This document shows positions 24,701 to 35,884 of a DNA stretch of 64,000 bases, piece by piece. Under the pieces are notes generated by a model. It worked only from the letters and a program-made list of their open reading frames with translations. It was not told the origin of the DNA and searched no databases. This stretch comes from Symbiodinium natans (taxonomy: Eukaryota > Sar > Dinophyceae > Suessiales > Symbiodiniaceae): the NCBI GenBank assembly GCA_905221605.1, contig CAJNDS010000103.1, positions 126,001 through 190,000 of the forward strand, in the 5' to 3' direction. The first letter of the stretch is position 1, and every line of letters begins with the position of its first letter. The position numbers were made by a program, and so were the translations under genes.

Positions 24701-25590
24701 TCATGACAATAGTATATGTCGAAGTACTATTTTCTTATTAGCATTGCTACTACATGAAGCAGCACCAGTAACAGTTATTGTTGTCTATGTTGACGATGCT
24801 TCGTGTCTGCGAACTTCTGCCATCTAGCCGTTGGGACGTTCCAGGTACTGCAGGGTGTAGCAGGGCGACACCGTGGGACCCAGTGCAAGCTTTCCCGAAG
24901 AGAAGGAGTTTTCCGGCCTAAGCCCAACAGTTTGCGTCCTGCAAGGCAGACGGTGGGACGAGACCCATCGGCAGCACCGGCCACGCTTATTCCAAGTCGG
25001 ACCACTTTTTTCAATCAGTTTCTTTCGTTCAGATTGAGAGTCCGGGAAGTTTTTGTGTCTTCGGGTGCCGAGAATCTAAGAAATACTCAACACACCCCTT
25101 GGGCATATCCTTAAAAGAAATTAAGGGGTGTGGTAAAATTCCTTCCTTATAATCTGCTTTTATAGACTAAGGGCATTTGGGGGGTATGGGTTTGGGTATG
25201 TTGAATTATTCTTAGAGAGAAGAGGGGTTCTTCCTGGTAGAGCCTTGAAATGCAAATTGGCAGCAGACGAAGTCCTGTACTTTGTTCAGCAGGTAGGTGT
25301 GTGTGCGCTTGCGTGTGACGTGCAACTGGCTTTGTGTGTAGCTGCAGCAGACCCGTCGTCGTTTTCAAAAGCCTTCATGGTGGCCATATGAATTTGCCGG
25401 CGGCCGCAAATTCAGGATCGTGCAACGGGGTCTACATGGGTCGACGTCTTCAACATAGCGCACGAAAACCTTTGGGAAGTGGGAGGGCGGGCCCTTGACC
25501 ATTCGATGTAAATTCGACATCTGCTCCTTTGGCACCGCGTTCGGAAAGAGCTCTCTTAATTCGCAGACAGAAGCGACTTTCAAGCGTGTT
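21710..25590. other. Gene-poor region after GH16-B
   Basis: No recognised family. Open frames of 120-215 codons (for example 21699-22346 minus and 22658-23143 plus) lack similarity to anything I know and are near the length expected by chance. Simple repeats are (CA)n at 22493-22509 and (GT)n at 23574-23592. A degenerate repeat around ATGTCAAACAGGA recurs at about 23846, 23976, 24055 and 24188, with GAGAGCTC-CGCTTTG between copies. An inverted pair ACACCCCTT / AAGGGGTGT lies at about 25090-25132. Confidence 0.45.
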
Positions 25591-25593
25591 GGT

Positions 25594-25955
25594 TTAGAGG
25601 GTTGATAGAGTTTAGAGGGTTTAGAGGGTTTAGAGGGTTGATAGGGTTTAGAGGGTTTATAGGGTTGATAGGTTTCTGGCGTTTATAGGGTTTATAAGGT
25701 TTGTAGGGCTTATAGGGTTTATAGGGTTTACAGAGTTTCTAGGGTTTCTAGGGTTTATAGGGTTTATAGGGTTTATAGGGTTTATAGGGTTTATGGGGGT
25801 TTGTAGGGTTTATAGGGTTTACAGAGTTTCTAGGGTTTCTAGGGTTTATAGGGTTTCTAGGGTTTATAGGGTTTATAGGTTTCTAGGGTTTCTAGGGATT
25901 ATAAGGTTTATGGGGCTTGTAGGGTTTATAGGGTTTATAGGGTTTAGGGCTTAGG
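25594..25955. repeat. Telomere-like 9-bp repeat array (TTTATAGGG and variants)
   Basis: About 40 units of TTTATAGGG, TTTAGAGGG and TTTCTAGGG, ending in a pair of near-canonical TTTAGGG/CTTAGGG units at about 25940-25955. The canonical plant and dinoflagellate telomere unit is TTTAGGG (7 bases). Here most units carry two extra bases after TTT, so this is a diverged interstitial array rather than a chromosome end. Confidence 0.9.
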
Positions 25956-25959
25956 GTTG

Positions 25960-28900
25960 CACGAGTGCTCATGAGGGCTGCTTGGACAGCTGTGGAACCT
26001 GGCAGAGCTCGCAGGGTCAAGAAGGGTTTGGGGTCGCTCTCACCAGGGTTGTCTTCTGTCGGCACGAACGCGAGAGTTGGTGGCTCGGCCCCTCATCCCG
26101 AAACCTTTAAGTGCTGGATTCCACTTCCAAAGGCAGCGGTGGGTGAGAGCACCATTGCATATGTGATATGTATGCTTCACAGAGGATTCAGCAAATTTCA
26201 ATAGCTGTTTTCACTTCGGGGTCTCAGGCTCCGAATGTTAGTGGCACGGGCTTGCGTCGAGCACGCGCGTGTACGGAATGATGCCCGCCCGAGTCGGGCG
26301 CCGGCCGGGAGCGAATCGTGAACGACACGGGGCGAAGCGGGGGAATGCTTGGAGCGCACGTGTTGGAGATGACTCGCCGCTGCTGTAGCTTCGACAGGCC
26401 TTCCATGAGTAAACTCGACCTTGGACCCTGGAGGTTCTGCTCTTGGGTTAGGGGCCATGTTATGGCGGTTGAGTCGGTGACATGTGCTGGGAGCAGGGGG
26501 AGGGCCAGTCAGGAACAGCAGGGTGTGAAGCCGGGAATGGGGCACGCGCATGTGAGAAACGCCGGCGGCGCGAATCAAGAACGAAGATAGCGTGGCCAGA
26601 GTGGACAAGAAATAACTTCGTCAGGCATAAGCAGGATCGGAGCTCAAGGATGCAGGGTCAGGTTCATTGATGTCCCAAAACGGACCTCTCCTGATGATTC
26701 GGGCTGATGAGGATGGGTCAATCGAAGCATTCGGCCCTCCAATCGCGGGAAGGGTTTTTTTGCTTTCCTGCCAACCTTCCCCAATTCGTATCAAGCAGCA
26801 TTGACCAAAAGCTTGGTGATCTGAGCCTTCCAACAAGCATTGCCAGAAGCGTGGCAATCTGTTGGGAGTTTTTTCAGTTTCTGGGGGCAGGAAAGGAAGG
26901 GCAGGTCAAACCATGGACCCCACGAAACGTGCAGGTTCCGGACAAGCCAGTCACGAACGACCGTACACGAAACCATGACGTTCGCAGAAGCACTGCGACT
27001 TCGAACAAAGTTGAAGTACGCGGAAGGCTGCTTCATTGTGAGGTGTGCAAGTTGTCTACCATCATGGGAACTCGCGTGTCGAGTCCACCACTAGCAGCCC
27101 TCTGTCGCACGCAACAGGTTATGATGAAGTCCACCCCACAAGCCCAACCAGGACGCCATCGAGGCCGCTTGTTGCTCATGCACAGGCGGTATCATGGTAT
27201 GCCACGGAAGCACACATCCCCAGCTTCTGAGCCGCCAGAAGCACGATGGAAGCTGACGGGGTATGCAGACCTGCCCAGGACGGGTGAGATCACACCGCTT
27301 CCACGCCAGCCGGCTCTCAGAAAGGTCCGTCGCCTTGGTGCATCGGTTGTGCCACAGGTTTAGTGATTCAGTGGCCACTGTCCGCTGGAATGACTTGATA
27401 GACATGTTAGCCATATGCCATATGATTCTTATGATGCAGGATGGACGCGCCGTGGGGAGCTCAGTGGAGCAGTGGTCTCCAGGGGTCTGAATTTTTCTCA
27501 GTAGAGCATGAAGGTGTGGTTGCTGAATTTTCCGTCAGGTATCAAGCTGTCTCTTGGTTTGTCACGCTAAGCTCCTCACATCTTTCCATGCCCAGCTCGT
27601 TGCCAGGCTTCTGGAATTCTCGTGCGAGCAGTGCTTTGGCCGCAGCTGAGTCAGACAAGCGGAGAAGCAAGCGTGAAGTGGTTCTGCAAGCTATTGTCAG
27701 TACTTGGCCCGGGCACATTGCGTACCTCAGAAAGGGTCTGCACTCATTGTGTATGACAGCGCATGAGCATGTGTGAATCCCTGGCACTTTCTGCTATGTC
27801 ACGGACGTCACTGACGTCACTTGAATGTGCTTTAAACTCGTCTGCCCCTGCCAGCCCTCGGGTGCGCTGGTTGACCAGGAGCAGGGGGTGAAATGGGTGC
27901 ACCTTTGTGCACCAGTTCCGTGCAGAAAAGGGAAAACGTTTGAAGGCTGCTTTGGAGGTTGCAGGGCTCAAGCGATTTTGAACATACAGGCAGTCATTGG
28001 TACGATAGCTGCAAGAAGCTGGGCCATCTCACAACGATTGATGGCCACGGTTGTCTGGAAGTTCTGATTCTGCAGTGTCATGCACCTACCTCTGGCAGGA
28101 AAATGTGATATCATGCATGGCGTAGCCAGCCTAAGCGAAAACGCGCTGCCAAGCATTCTTGACATACATTCCGACGGCCCAATGAGATGTGTTTGACGAC
28201 ACAGGATTCGGGCAAGGTGGTCGTTGCAGCCCCGTCCCGATGAGGCGAAAGACAGCGCCACTTGGTCCAGAAACTTTCGGACAATTGTTGATGCTTGCTT
28301 CTGTTAACTACAGAATACGTGTGTTGACCTTTGAGAGGGCTTGTGTTTATTGTTTTCTGCTTCCTTCTTCCTTTTCGTTGCAGTCCTGTGCAGCCAAGCT
28401 TGCTTCCAAGACTGTCGGGCCGTCAATGGACATTCCGCATCTTTGAGAATTTGGTTGACATACGATTATCCTCAATGTTGATGTTTGTTGTTTTGTTGCG
28501 TGTGTCGTGTTGTGATTTCCCTGTGAATGAAAAGGTGCGCTGCGCTTTTGCAGTTTTGACAAAAGTTCGCATGGCGTTCCCCCCGGCCCCCCGCGTCTGT
28601 GAATACACGTCTCGTCCTTTTCTGAACAGAGAAGGCTCAGATTGAGCAAGGCTCGTATGATGGTGGGGGCGGGGGCGGCACTCACTTGCAGACACAATGC
28701 TTGAATAACTGAAGGATTCGTATGTGTGTTCGAGCACGATGTGGTTGCTTTGCACGGTCTTAAGAAAAGAAAGCGGGAGACAAGTTTTGCACGGCTCGAA
28801 AGAGCAGATGCAGGTCCCCATTTGCAAACACAATGCTCGCACAATGAGCTTGGAAAAGGCATTGCTCCAGAAGGCATGCACATCCTTTGGAAAACCAGTC

Positions 28901-29200
28901 AATGGGAGCATGTTAAACATGTATATGCAGGGTACCCCCCCCCGCCCCCCCGCCCTAAGACCTATGCTCTTTCTGGGCCTTTGGGGAAGGGTGCCTTATA
29001 CCCTACACCTTTGAGATTCACTGGGCATTTAACAAACAAGAATGCTTCACAGTAATTTCGTTCAAGAACCTGTCCAGCTGCGGGGAGGGGGGGCGTGCGG
29101 GGAGGCCTGGCTAATCGGCTAATCTCTACGTAAGGAGGTGGTGACCGAAAAAACTATCAAAGCATAGGTCTTTTGGGGGGGAAGCTCGAGGTTTTTCTGT
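25960..29200. other. Region with only unrecognised open frames
   Basis: The longest open frame is 26707-27363 plus (218 codons). It shows no motif I recognise and is within the range expected by chance for a window this size. Two overlapping minus-strand frames at 28347-28920 are alternatives to each other, with no family signal. A C-run lies at 28936-28952. Confidence 0.4.
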
Positions 29201-29204
29201 GAAG

Positions 29205-29325
29205 TACCCCCCCCCCACCCCCCACCTGCCCTCCACCCGCCACCTCCCCTCCACCTGCCACCTGCCCTCCACCCCCCACCTGCCCTCCACCCCCCACCTG
29301 CACTCCACCCCCCCCCCCCTCCCAA
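29205..29325. repeat. CCACCTGCC-type minisatellite, C-rich on the plus strand
   Basis: Tandem variants of CCACCTGCCCTCCACCC flanked by C-runs at 29208-29216 and 29309-29320. The minus strand has many G-runs in series and could fold as a G-quadruplex. Open frames across it code for Gly/Gly/Trp repeats and are not genes. Confidence 0.85.
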
Positions 29326-29415
29326 AAAAAATAGAGGAAGCATAGAAAGAGGAAAAAGGCAAGACAAGGAAGCAACACAAGCAAAGGAGAAGGACAACAT
29401 CACCACCTGTAGGTC

Positions 29416-29483
29416 GCTGCACCGAGCTGAAGATATCTGATCGCATGACGCTGCACCGAGCTGAAGATATCTGATCGCATGAC
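29416..29483. repeat. Perfect 34-bp tandem duplication
   Basis: Two adjacent identical 34-base copies (29416-29449 and 29450-29483), starting GCTGCACCGAGC and ending GATCGCATGAC. No divergence between copies is visible, so the duplication is recent or is an assembly artefact. Confidence 0.95.
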
Positions 29484-29855
29484 TGAGTTTGGTATCTTCT
29501 GGAGACAAGCGGTGGCTGCTAGCTGAGGAACCCCACGTCCTGGCTGGAAATCGTATTTTTCCAGGAGACCAGAAGAAGCCATTCAGGATTGCTTGCTGGT
29601 GGCTTTAGGGATTGGCAAAGCCACGAATGTGGTCGTCGCCGATGCTGCCTAACTATTTGCACCGGACGCACGCTCCGCTGATTCCTGTACGAAGCGCCAA
29701 TCCTTTAGGATGCCAGCCGGTTTCAGGTCTGGGCACAATGCTTGCCTGGCCCTGGCCTAGGGACACTGCCTAGGGACGCCCGCTTCAGCCTACACGAAGA
29801 ACCTAGATGAGCCTAGGGGTACCATCAGCGTTTACTTACTGTGGGACGCCTAATT

Positions 29856-29886
29856 CCTCTCCAGAGAAACAATTGCTCTGGAGAGG
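29856..29886. repeat. Perfect inverted repeat, 11-bp arms, 9-base loop
   Basis: CCTCTCCAGAG at 29856-29866 pairs exactly with CTCTGGAGAGG at 29876-29886, around the loop AAACAATTG. It lies in apparently non-coding DNA, and I see no U-run that would make it a terminator. Confidence 0.8.
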
Positions 29887-29955
29887 AGAAGGCTCAAATT
29901 AATCAGAATGCGGGCAAGTGTTGGAGGCTCCGTTTGATGATCTCACGGCGCGCAA

Positions 29956-30472
29956 TTATCCAGGTGGATCGGTTGAGGAGCAGGAGCTGGGCATGTGTGC
30001 AGCTTGCAAGAGTCGACTGAACATTGTCGAGTTTGTTAAGTCATCCAAGGCACCGTATTTACCCTGAAAGTTGTCTACCCCGCAAGGGTTCCCTTGATAT
30101 ACGTACTCCCAGTATGGCCCTTCTAGTCCCTGAGGCACTAAGGGCTTCCGAAGACCCAGCAGCATTGTGGTTCCCGGGTAGGACCCTTGAAAGTTAGAAA
30201 CAAACAGATGCTGGCATTTGGCCTTTTCAAACCTCAGTGTCACTTTTCCCACATGCTCCTTCCAACCATGCACAAATTCAGTGCATTTCGGCATCGGCCT
30301 GCCCCAACTCGTGGATGAGAAGGTCCGGGGTTGCTGTACGGTGCAGTTTGGTGCGCAAAACCACGATGGGAGCAGCAGGCCAGCGGAAGGGCTTCGAATA
30401 GAAGCCTTTCCCTGAATCATGGGACTCGGGGCGGTATTCGTCCAAAAGCTGCAGCCCATACTCCGTTTGCAA
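29956..30472 (-). CDS. Hypothetical minus-strand coding region, possibly frameshifted
   Basis: Two overlapping minus-strand frames (29956-30459 and 30278-30472) both look protein-like. The first has segments such as HGWKEHVGKVTLRFEKAKC and QGLEGPYWEYVYQG; the second has YGLQLLDEYRPESHDSGKG. They may be two parts of one gene separated by a frameshift or a short intron, or only one may be real. I do not recognise a family. The next open frame, 30599-30937, runs on the opposite strand. Confidence 0.25.
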
Positions 30473-30598
30473 CAGACAAATTGATAAAGCTCTTCAATCT
30501 TGGATGCGCACTATTCGGTGCCTTGAGGCTCTGGCGCAGCTAGAAAGCCATGCCGCCGCCCATCGCTAGCTAATGCTCTTGGCACTTGGCGCGTCGCA

Positions 30599-30937
30599 AT
30601 GTTTGAAGAGGATGCGAGAGTTCTGGTCGTCATTGGCCGGAACGACAACGCCGCCGTGAAAGCTGTTGTCGAGAAACAAGTGCAGAACGGCGGTCGTGTG
30701 ATGATTATTAACGTCAACGAGGATACGAGGTTGTCGGCCGACTTTATTGACACTGTTTTGGAGTGGAATCCTCCCCTAGCAGGTCACACCCATCATTGGT
30801 ATCAGATCGGGCCAGGCATCCACAATGTGACAGAGCGCGAGGCAGTCAGGATCTGCAGCAATGGAGTTATGATCTGCGACGAGGTGGCATTTCCAAAATT
30901 CCGTCAGGGTTCAGGGTTCATGTCTCCCACAATCTGA
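30599..30937 (+). CDS. Hypothetical protein, faint sirtuin-like C-terminal pattern
   Basis: ATG-initiated 112-codon frame without introns. Residues ~7-50 (ARVLVVIGRN ... NGGRVMIINVNEDT) have the pattern 'hydrophobic strand, IG, helix, NGG, strand, IN' that ends the Rossmann fold of Sir2-type deacetylases. The usual GTS motif of that family reads GRN here, and no zinc-binding cysteines or catalytic half are visible nearby. It may be a remnant, an exon of a larger gene, or an unrelated Rossmann-like protein. The frame is also open upstream of the ATG for at least 14 codons. Confidence 0.3.
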   Translation: MFEEDARVLVVIGRNDNAAVKAVVEKQVQNGGRVMIINVNEDTRLSADFIDTVLEWNPPLAGHTHHWYQIGPGIHNVTEREAVRICSNGVMICDEVAFPKFRQGSGFMSPTI

Positions 30938-30939
30938 GC

Positions 30940-32780
30940 CGGCAATAAGCGCTTTCTAGTAGCAGGTTACCCTGCAAGGTTTCGAACAAGAACACGCCTG
31001 AGGCGGCTCTAAACCCTGGCTTAGCTGGTGACCAGCATGGCCAGGTCTGGACAATCCTGCCTGTTCAATGCGTTTTTGTGCGAATGGGAAGTAGCAATCC
31101 AAGAATGTGCCCACCTAAAGATCAGATCTTCTACAGTTCATAAATCAAACAGCACATCAAATGTGACTTGTACTGGCCCCGAGCCTGCATAGTGCAGATT
31201 AGATTACAAGCAATGAGCACATTTGGGTCGCAGGCATGCAGAAACGAAGGCCTTATTTGATGGGGTGTCCCTCCTGCCTCGACTCATCGAACCCCACTTG
31301 CTGGTAGTGGTAGACGTTTGTGCTTATGGCGTGCGTAGACGGCAAAAGAAACATCCTCCACTGCGTAGTCGACCTTTCAGTTCCCGCGGATAGCGTCAGC
31401 AACCCTGGGCCACCGAACGAGGTTCCAATTGCACAAGAAACCTAGGTAAAACCCAGAGCCGGCTTAGAGCTTAGAGGAATCCCCTGGCGTTGTGTCATAC
31501 CGAATCGAGTTTCATGTCATTACGAAGTGGTTCAAAACGAATCCATTCTCCCTGTTGTTCTATACTGCTACATAGACTGCTGCGTCACATTCATTTTCCA
31601 GTATTCCCAGCAATCTGCATTTGAGGCGAATGTAGATTCGCGTGTCTGCAATGGCTTGTGACAGTTTCGGCCGTGCCCACAGGATGGGATTCAATTCCAA
31701 GTGCTCGGGGAGGTCCTGTTGAATCCCACCGCGGAGCACCAACACAGCTTGAAACCACTTCCAAATGAGAAGCGATCTTTTGGTACCTCGGCACAGTGTG
31801 TTGGGGTTGACGAAGACAAAAAATGCACGGTGCAAAGCCCGGAAGCATGTCCGCTTGTCGTTTGAGGCATCATCTCACCTTTCCGGGCGCTGATGTCAGT
31901 GGCCATGACGGCTATGATCTCCTTCCCGCTGTTTCTGGGGATGGTCTTATTCGAGCATCGCACCGAAGACAGCGGAACCGCCCCTTGCCTGACATCGACT
32001 TTTGTTGACCGTGAGCCCACATGGTAGGCTGCTTTACGTTAGCATTCTCATGGGTGGTGGTCCGCCCCAAGGCTTGGTGGCGGCCATTAAACCATGTTAT
32101 CATTTATGGTGGCTGTTTGCGCCTACTGCTTCAAGCCTGGTGCACTGGGCTGGGCTGCGTGGACTCCACTTCACTTGGAAGCATCTTTACAGGAACACGC
32201 GTCCAAGAGAGTCTACGGTACTCTGCCCTCTTTCCTATAGGGATAGGTTCATACACGCATTACGCATTGGGGCTAAGTAGAAGGTACGTAAGCCCGGCAT
32301 GGAAGGATCTGCCCCGAATGGCCTGACAGAGCAACCTCTGTTTCAATTTAGCGGATCGACTAGCACTCCAAACAGCGAGTCGCAGCAGACTTTCTTTCCA
32401 AGAGCTCTGCGCAAAGCTCTTTCACCCTGACCAGGAATTGCTGCGACCCTCGTGCCGTGCCTGGCGATGTTCCTGGTGCCTTGACCTCTGAAAGTGATAC
32501 ATCGTGAAACCACAGCGATTTGAAACCCTGACTTCCCCAGGCTGAATCCTGAAATCTGTTGACAGCTGTATCTGTTGCGGCGCACGGTACTGCCGTAAGT
32601 TCATGGTTTTGGCTCGGAAGTTCTCACTGAGCAGGTGTCTGGCACCTTCTCCACCTTCAGCTACTGTGTGGCCTCGACAATTATCCTCTCTGGTGCTAAC
32701 GTGGTCACATGTGTTTGGCGACGTGGTTGGCGAGGTGCGTGGGCGGGGGTGAGGTTGCAAGCTTGTCACTTGCCTCAGTC
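30940..32780. other. Region with no firm gene
   Basis: Only short competing frames. The frame at 32021-32326 contains a moderately hydrophobic segment (ALFPIGIGSYTHYALGLS) that could be an upstream exon of the membrane protein that follows; this is speculation. Confidence 0.4.
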
Positions 32781-32784
32781 ATTC

Positions 32785-33045
32785 CAGTCCCTCCATCACC
32801 TGGACCATTGCCGGGAGGCGCGTTCTACCAGCTCTCCTGGGGAATCCCTTGGTTATGCCTTACCTTCGGTGCCTGGGTCGTGCTCTACGGGATCGCCGTG
32901 CTCCATGTTCAGATTGACCAAGTCTCGAAGGTAGCAAGTTCATTCTTCCTGCCGCTGTCCACTGCGACCTTGGAGCTGGGAACGGTCGCCAGTGCCACAG
33001 CGCTGTACAATCACCGGGTCTTCCAGCTTCGGGAGTCCGAGCCCG
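32785..33045 (+). CDS. Putative membrane-protein exon(s)
   Basis: Within an open frame that ends at 33161, the part from about 32785 reads as protein. It has a hydrophobic helix around PWLCLTFGAWVVLYGIAVLH, then an amphipathic stretch (QIDQVSKVASSFF), then LPLSTATLELGTVASATALY. An acceptor-like CCTCAG precedes it. I take it as an exon of the same gene as 33582-34529, on the basis of strand, spacing and shared membrane character. The family is unknown and exon ends are uncertain. Confidence 0.35.
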
Positions 33046-33581
33046 GATTGAAAACAGAGAGGTCCTTGGGGTTTCCGAGAATTGGGATTACCGGCCCCTA
33101 TGACAGGGGTATCTCACGGGGTACCCCGACTTTGGGAAATGCCCCATTAGCCAACAATTAGCCGCTCGTCATGGTAGCCGTTAGGACGCAAAGCGACAAA
33201 AGCTAAACATGCCCATCAGGTCATATCAGCCCAAAGAAAATGTCAAAGACATGCCGGAAGCTTAGGACCATCCGGCCTGGGGAGACCAAGCAAAAAGTAC
33301 CTTGCCTGTGGTTCCGGTGGCAATCCATGCTTTCACAGAGACTTGCAGGCTTGGCCACATTCTGGCGAGTGAATTTTCCGTGCCCTTCATGGTTTGTGCT
33401 TTTGCCAGAATCCGCACGAGTGCCTAGAGACAAAAGCCTAGACACTTCTGAGACTCAAGATGTGTTCCAGATATTTCCAGATCGGGATATCAGAGTTTTG
33501 GTCCACAGCTGCCACATCCTGAACCATCCCTCCTTGCTTTCAACTGACTCTGAAATTCTGTACTTGCCTGAGTGTAATTGA

Positions 33582-34529
33582 CTTGTGAAAGCAGAGCCCT
33601 GTGCCAGGTTGGTGTCGGTTCTGGCTTCCACGGTGTTTGATGGCAGCAATTACTTCTGGATCTTCACAGGTATGCTATCACTGGCGTTGTCCCTGGGCTT
33701 CCAAGGGAGCAGAGTTTCGGGTTTAGAGGTTATCTTGGGGGAGACAAAAAACCTGAAGCAGCTCAGGAACGTCATGAACCGGCAGGGATGGAGCAGGTTC
33801 CTGGTGACCAAAACGCTCACATGCCTGGGGTTGCGGCCACGGTTCGTATTGGGGTGCACCGCGCCAACTGCCATCAGCCGACTTCACGACGTCGCCAAGA
33901 TCAGCTGCGGGTATCCCCGAATGATCGCTCCGATTGTGCTCGGTCTTGTTCAGCTGGTCACCGGCCATGGACTTTTCCGCTCCACGAACACAGTAGTAGC
34001 TCTTGCTGTGATATTCGTTTTTGAAGTTCTCGAGGATGTTTTTCATCACTGGGAGCTCTTGCCTTTCGCGCCCGTGCCACAGGCAGCTGCCGAGTATTTC
34101 TCTTCACTTGACGCATACTCACCGTACCAAAGCACTGTGCCACTTACCCAGTGGAGCTCCGTTACGGGCCCCGTTCTTCCAGAACCATGCGATTGGGAGC
34201 GCAGGGTGAGCAACGGCAGCGTGAGCTCCACGCCTGAACACAGCCCATTGGGCGACAGCCCAGTGAACGTCAGCCCAGGCGTGAGCCCAAAACGCTCTGT
34301 GAAGAGTGACGGGTCGGAATTCTCAGGCCCATCTCGTCGACGACGTCCGTCTGTCAGCAGTGCTGTGAGCACGGGCGGTGTAGAAACAGGATTCTCCGGC
34401 GTGGTTCGCAGGTGGTGGGGCCAGGATCTCAAGGTGCACACCGCACTTCGCCTTTGGCATTTGAGAAGTTGGCTCGCGCCTCAGGTGCCCAGACACGTGT
34501 TATCACGTGTTACTGCAGCACGTTTGTAA
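33582..34529 (+). CDS. Putative multi-pass membrane protein, C-terminal part with Ser/Pro-rich tail
   Basis: A 314-codon open frame whose first possible start is GTG at 33585, so in a eukaryote it is better read as an exon. Hydrophobic segments include NYFWIFTGMLSLALSLGF, MIAPIVLGLVQLVTGHGLF and NTVVALAVIFVFEVLEDVF. These are followed by a tail of about 140 residues with many Ser-Pro pairs (EHSPLGDSPVNVSPGVSPK) and an Arg cluster, as in a cytoplasmic regulatory tail. An internal acceptor-like CAG-G (for example before 33671) means not all of it need be exon. I do not recognise the family. The upstream frames at 33240-33581 and 32785-33045 may belong to the same gene. Confidence 0.4.
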   Translation, partial: LVKAEPCARLVSVLASTVFDGSNYFWIFTGMLSLALSLGFQGSRVSGLEVILGETKNLKQLRNVMNRQGWSRFLVTKTLTCLGLRPRFVLGCTAPTAISRLHDVAKISCGYPRMIAPIVLGLVQLVTGHGLFRSTNTVVALAVIFVFEVLEDVFHHWELLPFAPVPQAAAEYFSSLDAYSPYQSTVPLTQWSSVTGPVLPEPCDWERRVSNGSVSSTPEHSPLGDSPVNVSPGVSPKRSVKSDGSEFSGPSRRRRPSVSSAVSTGGVETGFSGVVRRWWGQDLKVHTALRLWHLRSWLAPQVPRHVLSRVTAARL

Positions 34530-34966
34530 AAGGATGCCGGGACCCCACCTGGCGCACAGAAGTGTTTGCGCCTGTCGCCAGAGCAGGATTTGGAACAAAA
34601 GGCATCAGAAGGCCTGCGAGTCTCAGAAAGCCAGAGGGCTGGAGAGAGCGAGAGAGGCCCCTGACCCTCTTTTGTGTTTTGCAAACATGTTTCGAGCACA
34701 AGGCCTCGTGAGAGAAAAGCGGATGAAGTTTCGCACCACTTCCTTGCAACGGACCAGTAAGGGAGAAAAAGGAGAACACACTCACAGTTCCGAACATGTC
34801 TTTCTTTACAATCTACAAAAGGCGCCGAAGAAAAGGGCTGTGACGACGGATTGGAGCAAGGAAGACCAAGAGAACCCCCCTCATTCCGGACCACACATGG
34901 AAAGAAGGTTGAGAGATTTGCGCCTCCGACTCAGTCCCTCTCCGTGCGTGCGTGCCTGCGTGCGAG

Positions 34967-34980
34967 CGTGCGTGCGTGCG

Positions 34981-35011
<31 letters not shown>

Positions 35012-35067
35012 CTGTGTGTCTGTGTGTCTCTGTGTGTGTGTGTGTGTGTGTGTCTGTGTGTGTCTCT

Positions 35068-35099
<32 letters not shown>

Positions 35100-35245
35100 C
35101 TGTGTCTGTGTCTGTGTCTGTGTCTGTGTCTCTGTCTCTGTCTCTGTGTCTGTCTCTGTCTCTGTCTCTGTCTCTGTCTCTGTCTCTGTCTCTGTCTCTG
35201 TCTCTGTGTGTGTGTTGTGTGTGTGTGTGTGTGTGTGTTGTGCGT
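34967..35245. repeat. Compound TG/TCTG/TCTCTG microsatellite
   Basis: About 280 bases of ordered blocks: GTGC units, then (TG)n with TCTG interruptions, then (TCTGTG)n, then (TCTCTG)n, then (TG)n again. Frames through it code for Cys/Val or His/Thr/Asp/Arg repeats and are not genes. Confidence 0.95.
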
Positions 35246-35444
35246 GCGTGTGTGCACGCACCATCATGCACCGACACGCGCTGCCGTGTTTCTTATACAT
35301 CCTTGCTCGGTATTGCTCGGTATGCACGGTCGTCGAATAGTGATTAGTCCGTAATGTGCCGTGGGCAGTGCTGGCTGCCACATGATAAGCCGGCTCCTTT
35401 TCTGCTGTCCGTGAAGACTGGATCGGCTGTGCTTATGCAAACTT

Positions 35445-35879
35445 GTGGATGTTCAGGTCCTGGCCAGTAACCTTGAGCATGATCTGGATCATGAACGTGT
35501 ACACTATCTGCTGCTTGGAGTTGCTGCTGGGTCCTGGCTACCTACGGGGCCTGTGTGCCGATCCTACGTCACGGGAGGCCTTCAACCCGAACCTTTGGCA
35601 GAGCTATCCTCTCAGCTGCTGAGCAGACGAACAGCTCTGAAAGAAGGGATGGGCATGTTTCTGCTGTACCTCCACAAAGTGGAAGAATGGTCGGCGTGGA
35701 CATGCCATGCGAAAAGCCTGATAAGCAGGCTGAACCTGCTGAGCGAACATGCCGAAGGCAGCTTCGCTAAAGTCGCAGGCGTTCTTCAAATAGAGGCCCT
35801 ATCATGTTACAACGCGAATCGTTCAGTTCCCCGCGTGCTGGGCACCGGCCGGATTTGTGACTGCTACAAGCCAGTATAA
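35445..35879 (+). CDS. Hypothetical ORF
   Basis: An open frame of 144 codons with moderately even composition. A second frame over its first part reads a hydrophobic helix followed by GPGYLRGLCADPTSREAFNP, which looks at least as protein-like. At most one is real. No family is recognised for either. Confidence 0.2.
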   Translation: MDVQVLASNLEHDLDHERVHYLLLGVAAGSWLPTGPVCRSYVTGGLQPEPLAELSSQLLSRRTALKEGMGMFLLYLHKVEEWSAWTCHAKSLISRLNLLSEHAEGSFAKVAGVLQIEALSCYNANRSVPRVLGTGRICDCYKPV

Positions 35880-35884
35880 GGGGC

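Noticed and set aside
29856-29886. Intrinsic transcription terminator
   Set aside because: The hairpin has no downstream T-run, and bacterial-type terminators are not expected in this genome.
34813-35381. Cys/Val- and His/Thr-repeat ORFs on both strands
   Set aside because: They are translations of the TG/TC microsatellite.
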